Part shown: positions 7,486 through 13,965 of the stretch, one piece after another
Layout: every line of letters begins with the position of its first letter
Position numbering within the stretch: the first letter of the stretch is position 1
Assembly: GCA_019677205.1 (NCBI GenBank)
Contig: JAAMXY010000831.1
Location: 1-13,965, forward strand
Origin: Pinguiococcus pyrenoidosus
Lineage: Eukaryota > Sar > Pinguiophyceae > Pinguiochrysidales > Pinguiochrysidaceae
DNA: 13,965 nucleotides
Direction: 5' to 3'
Program-made: the position numbers and the translations under genes
The notes under the pieces: generated by a model
What the model saw: only the letters and a program-made list of their open reading frames with translations
Told to the model about the DNA's origin: nothing
Databases searched by the model: none

Positions 7486-10400
7486 ATGAACTGGATGACC
7501 GGCGGACGACGACGCGTGACCGCGCAGTCGACCAAGACTGACAAGCTGCGGCGCAAGCGGACCGAATCGAAGTTTGTCACTTCTTGGGAAGGGTCGCCGC
7601 CACAAGCGACAGACCCGAGACGCAAGTCCTTTCTCCGGCAGATGCACCAGCCATCCGCGGTCTCTCCAGCTCGGAGAGCGAACCAAAGGTCGTCGCTGCT
7701 GAACGCCTTGGAGAGGCCGTCCAAGCGCCAGAGAAGAGGGGCGGACTTGAGAACTCTTTCGGCCTCGGTTTCGTCCAGGTCGAGACCGTCTTCACTCGTG
7801 ACGAGATCCGCCAACGAGTCGCAGTATGAAAGCCTCACGAGAGAACGCCGACGCGCGAGTCACATGAGAGAACAGGAGACCGCAGGGGAGCGCGTCTTGC
7901 GCCCTCGACAGATGTTTCAACGTAGCCTTGCAGATGCCTTGCCCGAAGCCGCGGACATGGAAGACGATGACTTCAGCTTCCACCCTACTTCGCAAAGAGA
8001 GACTGCTCGCGATGGACTAAGTCGATTCACATCCAAGGCGCGGGACTCGCATCCAAGAGATGAGTGGAATTCCTCACCGCAAGTGACGAGTTCCTCCCGA
8101 AAAGACAGTCCGTTTCTTTCGGATCGAGAGCCCGAGTCGCGCACGCATGTCCTCTTCTTCAACGATGGCAGGCGGTGCAGTCAAGCAGGCACTCCACTCG
8201 GGGAGGAAGACGCGATCGATCACTCGTGGAGCTCACAGAAGCAGATTGGGCGAAAGGAAAGGGACACGCCGGACGGATCTCGCGGTGAAGATGCTCAGGG
8301 GATTGGAAGCTTTGCTTCGAGAAATGCGAGCATCTCGGTAAGTGACGCTTGCGATGCCTGCGCCAAGAGTTGTGAACATGACATCAGCGTCGACTTCCAG
8401 TCTCGTCTAGACAACTGTCGAAAGGAGCCCTTTGGGCAGCATTCCGCTGCGCAAAGGTTCCAGCGCACGGCGGATTCGTCATGGAAAATGGACCAAAGCC
8501 AGTCCGCTTCGGCATCTGCTTCGGCATCCGCTTCGGCGTCCGCTTCGGCGTCCGCTTCGGTATCCGCTTCGGCTTCAGCGTCGCCCAGTCTCTTCGAGCT
8601 CCCAAAGCTGAAGTCGAAAGATCCTCTGTCCATGTTCCGCTACAACCCGGAGCGGGCCGCGTCGCTGCGTCAAGCCGATGAGACGCCGGTTCTGGTGGAA
8701 GAGCCGGTCTCTATCTTCCATGCGCGAGCCGCCGCTCGGCCCGCTGGTGAAGCATGGATCCAATCTGGACACAATAAGATGTCACAGCAGCAGGAAACAG
8801 CCATGGCCGCAGGACAGTCCTTCCCGGTGTCCAAAGCGACCCCAGCCCCCGTCTCGGTGTTGCCGCCAAACGCATCGCCCTTTGACGCCACACCGCGCGA
8901 TGCGATCGGAAAAGCCTTTGACCTGCCGCTGGATAGGCTCGGTCACTTGAAGAGACGCCACACTGGCAGCACTGCCAAGGAGATGGCGTTGAGATGGGGA
9001 CTCTTTCAGTCCGACGACGCAACGTCTCCTCAAGATGGGCCCCTGAAGCTGAACGCGGACGGCGCTACCAGACCCAAGGAGAGAGAGGAAGTGCACAAGG
9101 CTCAGAGCACGCCGCACAAGTTCTTTGACAGCATCTTTCGAGACGAGCCCATCCAGACGCCAAATGAAAAGCAGAGAGAAGGAGAGGCCAACAAGACCAA
9201 GAGCAGCGAAATGCAAACGCCGCTGGGCGACACCCGCGCGTTGCCGGCGGTGACAAAGGAGCCCGCGAAGCTCAGGAGGGTCGAAACTCCGGTAGACAAG
9301 GTGTCGACCATGCCTCTGAGCGAATGGTGGCAAAAGTCCAAGGAGCTGCACAAGAAGATTCAGACGAAAAGCATCCAAGCGACTGTTGGGCGCCGGTCGA
9401 GGCCGGACAGGCGCAACACTGCGCATTTGAAGTCAGCGCATGCGTCGAAAGAGTCGAACACGTCGGAGGCTCCATTCGATGCCCTGGGTGAGTCGAATGC
9501 GCAGCAGGAAGCGATGGGACTTCCATCCTCTGGTGCTGAAGTGAACGGCAAAGGCGAAGACAATGCCATGATGGCTGAGGTGGACGCTCGAGTGCCTGCC
9601 GACGCCGACTCGCAGGTAGACTGCTCAACCTCAATGGACTGCTCAAGTCCAATGGACATTGCAGAAGACATCCGAAGCGACAGAAGCGGCGCGAACGACG
9701 GCGACAAACCTTGCGAAATGCCCTTGCACGACCACACGCACAAAGCCAGCGAGGCCTTTGATCTTGGCGTTTCGATGACTGCTTCAGCCGAGCCGCAGAG
9801 CACCGATGAAGCCACTGGGAAAGAGGAGACAGAGGCAATGGCGTTTTCTGCTGCGCTGGATTCACCTCGTTTTGCTCCAAAGATGAGCACGACAAAGGAA
9901 GCAGAGGAAGCGACGCAGGGTCCTAGCGCCAAGCCGCAACTCCCTGCCGTTGACGAATCGTCGCTTCGGGCTGAAATGCAAGATGCTGATTTGCCCGCTC
10001 CCGCCGTCGCGGAGGAGAACTACCAAGAGCTCCCCAAGCTCGACGCAGCCGAGTCGGTGTCGGAGGATCGTGGCCATGACCTTGCGCCAGAGGACCTGAC
10101 TTCGGGTGATCTTCCAGGTAGTCCGATGGACTGTGCCGACGTTGAGGACGGAGCATCTTCTTCTGCGGACGTTCGCGAAACCCTGATCGCTCTAGAAAAG
10201 TCGAAGGAGCTTCTCTCGCCATTCCTGCGACGCTTCGGCGCGAGGCTGACGTCGACAAGCTCTCCGTCGGATGGGCCACAGCCTGACGAAAGCTGCCCCG
10301 ACAGCACCATCGTGCTCGTTCCCGAAGCCGTGCAGCATCGCAGCGAAGGTACCTTTCCTGACCAAGAGGCCGCTGAAAGAGGAGTTGCTGATGGCGAGAA

Positions 10401-10890
10401 CAGCCCGCCAATCATGACCAATGGCGGCAAAAACATGCAAGGTGCACATGAGACCAAAGCAGAGCATCGTGCTCGAGAGCAAGAAAGGGAACGCTTTGCA
10501 GAAGAGATGATCGGTGTGACAAGCTTGCAAGGGCACCCACACACGGCGCACGAGGAGAGTTCAGAGGCAGCCGTCGCCAGTGCCCCACAGAGCCCTGGAG
10601 AAGCGGAAGCTTGGCGCATGGGCAGTGAGGCGGAGGAAGTTTCAAGCCCGCCAGTGGTCACCGCAGGCCTGCCACTTGCGGAAGCCAAGAGAGAGTCGGA
10701 CGACCGCGGAGAAGAAGTAGAGCAGGATGCGCTCGACTTCGACCCCGAAGCGACGCCGCAGAAAGCTGCCAGCCTGAAATCTGAAGAAACACCCGAAAAT
10801 GGGCTAAAGCGCGGGTTAACGATACCACCCGTTCTAGATCGCTGCCACAAAGCGAAGGGAATGCGGGATCCTGCGAGTATAAGTCCTTAG
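7486..10890 (+). CDS. Large low-complexity, probably disordered nuclear protein of unknown function
   Basis: A single uninterrupted 1134-codon frame; I do not recognise a family. The N-terminus is basic, with NLS-like clusters LRRKR (21-25) and PSKRQRR (78-84). A Ser-Ala dipeptide run covers about residues 340-365. The rest is rich in Glu, Ser, Ala, Pro and Lys with few hydrophobic stretches, suggesting intrinsic disorder. Short motif-like islands are HKFFDSIF, LSEWWQKSKELHKKI, LLSPFLRRFGARL and ALRWGLF, which could be binding helices. A short motif recurs: VDCSTSMDCSSPMDIAED near residue 710-725 and SPMDCADVED near 881. Many S/T-P sites suggest phosphorylation. There is no signal peptide or membrane helix. 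The ORF length and consistent codon pattern argue that it is real. The last 20 or so residues look less protein-like, so the true 3' end could involve an unseen intron. The first Met is used; Met4 is an alternative. Confidence 0.68.
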   Translation: MNWMTGGRRRVTAQSTKTDKLRRKRTESKFVTSWEGSPPQATDPRRKSFLRQMHQPSAVSPARRANQRSSLLNALERPSKRQRRGADLRTLSASVSSRSRPSSLVTRSANESQYESLTRERRRASHMREQETAGERVLRPRQMFQRSLADALPEAADMEDDDFSFHPTSQRETARDGLSRFTSKARDSHPRDEWNSSPQVTSSSRKDSPFLSDREPESRTHVLFFNDGRRCSQAGTPLGEEDAIDHSWSSQKQIGRKERDTPDGSRGEDAQGIGSFASRNASISVSDACDACAKSCEHDISVDFQSRLDNCRKEPFGQHSAAQRFQRTADSSWKMDQSQSASASASASASASASASASVSASASASPSLFELPKLKSKDPLSMFRYNPERAASLRQADETPVLVEEPVSIFHARAAARPAGEAWIQSGHNKMSQQQETAMAAGQSFPVSKATPAPVSVLPPNASPFDATPRDAIGKAFDLPLDRLGHLKRRHTGSTAKEMALRWGLFQSDDATSPQDGPLKLNADGATRPKEREEVHKAQSTPHKFFDSIFRDEPIQTPNEKQREGEANKTKSSEMQTPLGDTRALPAVTKEPAKLRRVETPVDKVSTMPLSEWWQKSKELHKKIQTKSIQATVGRRSRPDRRNTAHLKSAHASKESNTSEAPFDALGESNAQQEAMGLPSSGAEVNGKGEDNAMMAEVDARVPADADSQVDCSTSMDCSSPMDIAEDIRSDRSGANDGDKPCEMPLHDHTHKASEAFDLGVSMTASAEPQSTDEATGKEETEAMAFSAALDSPRFAPKMSTTKEAEEATQGPSAKPQLPAVDESSLRAEMQDADLPAPAVAEENYQELPKLDAAESVSEDRGHDLAPEDLTSGDLPGSPMDCADVEDGASSSADVRETLIALEKSKELLSPFLRRFGARLTSTSSPSDGPQPDESCPDSTIVLVPEAVQHRSEGTFPDQEAAERGVADGENSPPIMTNGGKNMQGAHETKAEHRAREQERERFAEEMIGVTSLQGHPHTAHEESSEAAVASAPQSPGEAEAWRMGSEAEEVSSPPVVTAGLPLAEAKRESDDRGEEVEQDALDFDPEATPQKAASLKSEETPENGLKRGLTIPPVLDRCHKAKGMRDPASISP
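8503..8580 (+). repeat. 12-nt coding minisatellite (Ser-Ala repeat)
   Basis: Six near-perfect copies of the 12-mer TCCGCTTCGGCN (8503-8574), followed by a degenerate half unit, encode a Ser-Ala run in the large plus-strand protein. Copies differ only at single positions (TCT for TCC; final A, G or T). Several other frames on both strands also stay open through it (for example FGxR and EADA repeats), which explains overlapping shadow ORFs here. Such arrays commonly vary in copy number. Confidence 0.85.
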
Positions 10891-11071
10891 CGAAGCGCCC
10901 TGGACGACAAGTGTGGTGAAGAAAAACAGCTCAAGCCTGCAAGCAATATCTGCATATCCAAAGGAGTTCAACAACATATGAGACATTCTTTTTGAGGATA
11001 CTTCTGTGCTGGCCACGGCCATTCCGTTCATTCCGGCATGCCTAGCGATTGCATGCCTCAGACGAGATGCA
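10891..11071. other. Convergent 3' ends
   Basis: 181 bp between the TAG of the plus-strand disordered-protein gene and the stop of the minus-strand katanin-like gene must contain both 3' untranslated regions. No AATAAA polyadenylation hexamer is evident on either strand. The sequence is visibly less GC-rich than the flanking coding DNA. Confidence 0.5.
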
Positions 11072-13628
11072 CTAGCTTATGCACGGCTGGCAAAGCGTTG
11101 TCGATGCCCCGAACTCAAACGCCCAGTTCTCGAAGCGCTTGACTTGCTCCGGCGTGATCGTCGGTCGCGTCCGTGTCAAGGCCAGCTCACAATCTACGCC
11201 GGTGACGGGCTTCACATCGAGGCGTCCGCCATTCTTCATCGCCTTGATCTCTTCTGGCGTGCAGCCCTCCAGCAGCCTGCGAACGGGCATCATCGCCGCT
11301 TCCCTCTGCAGGAAAGAGCAAAGCTCAGAAGGAAAGTTGATCGACACGGGCAAACGTCTAGCCAAGGGACCTACCGCTAGCGCCCTTAGATCTGCGCCAC
11401 TGTATCCTTTGGTTCGCTGCGCCAAGTTTTGCAGATCAATCTTTTGCCAACCGATCATGTAGGGTCCCAGAGCTGCCGGGTCCGGAAAGAGCAGCTCTCC
11501 TTCCTCCGTTGCTTCCCTCTCAAAGTCCGCCGGCACGCTCTTGAGCAAGTCGCTCAGGATGGATTTCCGGGTCGCGGTATCCGGCGGCGGAACGTAGATG
11601 CGCTTCTCGAGACGGCGTACGAAGGCCTCGTCGAGGTGCCAAGGGCAGTTGCTGGCGGCCATGACCATGACCCTCCTGCTACGTTCTGCGTCGACGGCAC
11701 TCTCGACGCCGTCCATCTGCTTGAGCACCTCGGTCTTCACTCTCCTACTGGCCTCGTCCCCGGAAGCGCCTCCTCTGCTTCCGAGGAGCGCGTCCACCTC
11801 GTCCAGGAACACCAGCGACGGCGCTTTGTCTCTGGCCACGTCGAAGAGGGCGCGAACCATCTTCTCGCTGTCGCCGCGGTACTTGCTGCACAACGTAGCC
11901 GCCGACGCGTTGAAAAAGCTCACGCTTCCCATAGCTGCCACGGACCTCGCGAGCATCGTCTTGCCCGTTCCTGTTGCGTGAGTTTTTTCAAGGGGAGGTT
12001 TGCAGGCGTAAGGCTATTTTTTCATGGCTTTCTGCCAAACGACTGGGGCGCATGCATCATCTTGCGCAAGGGAAAATGAATGCGACGAAATAAAAGGGCA
12101 GCAGCAACAACACCAACAGCATCAACAACACCAGCAACAACGCGTACCCCGACGCCAAAGGGACAGAGAACGTCAGGCTAGTTACCTGGCGGCCCGAATA
12201 GCAGCACCCCTTTCCACGGGCGTCTGATGGCGCTGGTGAAGAACTCGGGAATGAGATTCGGCAGTATGACAGCCTCTTGCAGCGCCTGCTTGGCATCCTC
12301 AAGGCCAAAGACGCCGTCGAAAGCCTTCGGCGTGCCTTTGGCGGTGTCTGCGCCTTGTTCTGTGGGCGCCTGGAACAGCAGCTCTCTCACGACCGCCTTT
12401 CGAAAACTGTCTTCAATCGCTTTCGATGCCTCAGCCGACGCGCCCGACAGGCCGCGGATGTGAGCGTATGGTCGAGGATTGATGCCGGCGTCCTGCATCG
12501 CTGCTCTCTGCGATTCGAAGGCTCTCTTGGGGATCAGTAGCGACCCCTGGCGTATCATCTCCTCCTTCTTGGTCTTCTTCCCCTCCGCCGGCGAAAGCTT
12601 GCCAGCGCCGCTTGGCGCACTTGCTTTCGTCAGTGGAGGCGCAGCAAGCGGCACCGCTGGCTCTTTCGGACTGGCGACGGGTGGATTCGGACTCTCCGCC
12701 ACCGGACTCGGCCGGCGAGGTAGGTGGTCTCCGGGAGCCCGGCTCTTCACGGACGGCGTTGTCGGGCCGATGGAGTTCCGGCGACGCCGAGAGCGCTGTC
12801 GAGAGCTCCGCGCGGACGTGGGCCGAGATGGCGTGCCGGTCATGGACGCTGACCTGCGGCGTCCTCCCCCTTCGTTGGCCGTACTGGGTCTGGAGGTGGA
12901 CGCGAAGGCGGCGTAGTTGCGCGCGCTGCTGGCACCCTGATCCGTCACCACGTCCTTGAAGGACTCGTCCAGCTCAATCAGCGGCTCGGGCAAGTTTGCG
13001 GCGTAGCCTGTCTCCGGAGCCACTTGCTCGTACCACCACGTGGGCAGCTCGCCCGTCTCGACAGCCTCCTGCACCGCGTTCTCGGTGACCATGCGGCGCG
13101 CTCTGACCAGCGAGTCGTCATCGTCCTCGTCATCCTCGTCCTCGTCCTCGTTCTCCTGCGTTTTATCGACCGCAGGGCCGCGTGGCGACGAGTCAAAGCC
13201 CAGTTGTGAGGGAGACGTGCCGAGAGACATGCGCGACGCCTGGCGGCGGAGCTGCTCGGACCCGGACTTCATCATGCAGTCTCTCCAGTAGTCCGCCCAA
13301 AAGTCCGCCGCCGCCTGCCGCGCCTTCCTCTCCCAGCCTTTTGGAAGGGCGTTGCGTAGGTTAGAAGTTTGCGAGGGAGAAATCCTGCTTGGCATCCCGA
13401 AAACGTACTGGGCGGAATGGACCAGCGGCGGGTGCTCGTCCTCTTCTGCAGCTCCTTGGCGTCTCTCCAGATCTGCGCCTTCTGCGCCGCACTGAAGCGG
13501 ATGTCCTGGAAGTTGACAGCCTCTTGCTGGTACTGCCTCACGAAGGCCGGGACCCGCAGACTCTCCTCGAACTGCTCCGATTGCCACGAGTCCTCCGCGT
13601 CAGGCGTCAGGCGCTGGCGTCTGGCCAT
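11072..13628 (-). CDS. Katanin p60-like microtubule-severing AAA ATPase
   Basis: Three exons: 13628-13409, 13337-12186, 11970-11072 (TAG); introns of 71 bp (GTACGT...AAAAG, with a CTAAC branch-like site) and 215 bp; 756 residues. Residues 1-110 are polar and helical. An acidic run (135-148) and a long Ser/Pro/Arg-rich basic linker (about 210-330) resemble the microtubule-binding linkers of severing enzymes. The AAA core begins near 410: [29 protein letters not shown], Walker A GPPGTGKT (455-462), pore loop KYRGDSE, Walker [31 protein letters not shown], sensor 1 [19 protein letters not shown] with the arginine fingers, GYSGADL, and the C-terminal Vps4-type helix ending WAFEFGAS. 'IRRPWKGVL' and 'EASRRVK' are katanin p60 (KATNA1/KATNAL1) hallmarks. 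About 20 extra residues ([20 protein letters not shown]) lie between the arginine fingers and GYSGADL. It is longer than typical p60 (about 490). No clear MIT domain is seen. Confidence 0.93.
11971..12185 (-). other. Katanin-like gene intron 2, inside the Walker A glycine codon
   Basis: GTAACT...CAACAG, 215 bp, removed between GPP-G and TGKT: the donor leaves a single G and the acceptor supplies GA to complete Gly458, so the P-loop GPPGTGKT only exists after splicing. It is about three times longer than every other intron in the window and contains a CAN trinucleotide tract. Confidence 0.88.
12099..12141 (+). repeat. CAA/CAG/CAC triplet tract within katanin intron
   Basis: About 14 consecutive CAN triplets (CAG, CAA, CAC, CAT) lie on the plus strand. 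On the sense strand of the host gene they form a T/G-rich stretch (GTTGTTGCTGGTGTTG...) in the intron. The plus-strand translation is a poly-Gln/His run in a 67-codon frame that has no other support. Confidence 0.75.
13114..13155 (-). repeat. GAN triplet tract coding the acidic run of the katanin-like protein
   Basis: On the plus strand this is TCG/TCA/TCC triplets; on the sense strand it is GAG/GAC/GAT codons that give the Asp/Glu run at residues 135-148 ([14 protein letters not shown]). The mix of Asp and Glu codons argues for selection on charge as well as slippage. Confidence 0.7.
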
Positions 13629-13662
13629 GCTCGCTCGCTTGCTCGCTTGCTCGCTTGCTCGC
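13629..13662. repeat. GCTCGCTT octamer tandem repeat at the start codon
   Basis: Plus-strand GCTCGCTT repeats three to four times and runs directly into the reverse complement of the katanin-like ATG (13628-13626). On the sense strand it is GCAAGCGA units. It stays in frame with an upstream ATG at 13685, which would add 19 residues including RASEQASKRAS; I prefer the ATG at 13628 and treat the repeat as leader, but the sequence alone does not decide this. Confidence 0.7.
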
Positions 13663-13861
13663 ACCGCCAAGAAGTCGCTTTGCAATCCTAGGCAGGGAGG
13701 CCCTTCTGACCTCTCTTCATGCCGGTGGACGACTCTGGACTCTGGCGTCGGCCTGGAAGTGCGATGCTCCGCAGTGTCGTTGCAGAACTTTCTGGGTCAG
13801 CGCAAGGTCTTTCGGCTGTACTACCCAGGGATAAGCCTTCCTTTCAATATGTAAGGTTCTT

Positions 13862-13868
13862 GATTGGA
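13862..13868 (-). promoter_or_regulatory. CCAATCA element upstream of katanin-like gene
   Basis: Plus-strand TGATTGG is CCAATCA on the minus strand, 234 bp upstream of the katanin-like start and in the orientation of that gene. It is the same 7-mer found in the other two upstream regions. Assignment is by motif and position only. Confidence 0.35.
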
Positions 13869-13965
13869 TGGTCTAGTCAAAGTGCTGGATCTGACCAATT
13901 GCTGTGCTAGGAGTACTAGTAGGAGTACATAAGTACCCAATGTTGTCTTGTTTCCATCGCTGGAT

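Larger units (their letters stand above)
13629..13965. other. Upstream region of katanin-like gene, no supportable gene
   Basis: This 337 bp precedes the katanin-like start on the minus strand. It starts with an octamer tandem repeat against the ATG, then becomes less GC-rich. A reverse-oriented CCAATCA (13862-13868) and a plus-strand CCAAT (13896-13900) are present. An 8-bp direct repeat AGGAGTAC flanks TAGT near 13910-13929. Plus-strand frames here have no recognisable features. Confidence 0.5.

Noticed and set aside
12024-12227. Plus-strand 67-codon frame with a Gln/His run
   Set aside because: It lies mostly in the intron of the katanin-like gene and is produced by the CAN triplet tract.
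13369-13854. 161-codon plus-strand frame over the katanin 5' end
   Set aside because: It is antisense to well-supported exon 1 and intron 1 and has no recognisable features.
13910-13929. AGGAGTAC direct repeat flanking TAGT as a possible insertion footprint
   Set aside because: The units are too short, there is no inverted repeat or transposase nearby, and it sits at the window edge.
1-13965. Prokaryotic defence system, CRISPR array, mobile element or biosynthetic cluster
   Set aside because: All recognised genes are eukaryotic housekeeping-type families with introns; no spaced repeats, transposase, integrase or cluster of related enzymes is seen.

Overview
The window reads as nuclear DNA from a eukaryotic, probably microbial, organism (a protist or alga), not a bacterium. 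Four gene models only work if short GT-AG introns are removed (58-86 bp in most cases, one of 215 bp). The recognisable proteins are eukaryotic: a p60 katanin-type AAA ATPase, a COPI-associated membrane protein, a RAB5IF/EMC6-family protein and a METTL7-type methyltransferase. The coding sequence is GC-rich by eye. The exact lineage cannot be told from this window. The compact genes, very short introns and a large secreted Asp-box propeller protein would suit a stramenopile, haptophyte or similar alga, but this is a weak inference.

Layout from left to right: (1) minus strand, 119-2170, an intronless type I membrane protein with about 14 BNR/Asp-box repeats. (2) 2171-3447, a divergent intergenic region with no supportable gene. 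(3) plus strand, 3448-4810, a COPI-associated (TVP15-like) four-helix membrane protein in about 10 small exons, with one unresolved frame break near 3668-3727. (4) minus strand, 5081-5628, a RAB5IF homologue in two exons. (5) minus strand, 5908-7083, a METTL7-like membrane-anchored methyltransferase in five exons. (6) 7084-7485, a short divergent promoter region with two oppositely oriented CCAATCA motifs. (7) plus strand, 7486-10890, a 1134-residue, low-complexity, probably disordered and nuclear protein of unknown function, with a Ser-Ala repeat. (8) minus strand, 11072-13628, a 756-residue katanin p60-like severing ATPase in three exons, with an intron inside the Walker A glycine codon. (9) 13629-13965, upstream sequence with a short tandem repeat and a further CCAATCA motif.

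The genes do not form an obvious pathway or operon. Two neighbours (the COPI-associated protein and the RAB5IF homologue) are small polytopic proteins whose families act in the early secretory pathway or in membrane-protein and respiratory assembly, and the METTL7 family is ER/lipid-droplet associated. Their adjacency is more likely chance in a compact genome. I see no mobile element, CRISPR array, viral gene, tRNA or rRNA. The points most worth a second look are the two-times-seven Asp-box architecture with a matching cysteine pair, the frame break in the COPI-associated gene, the unknown repeat-bearing disordered protein, and the shared CCAATCA motif.
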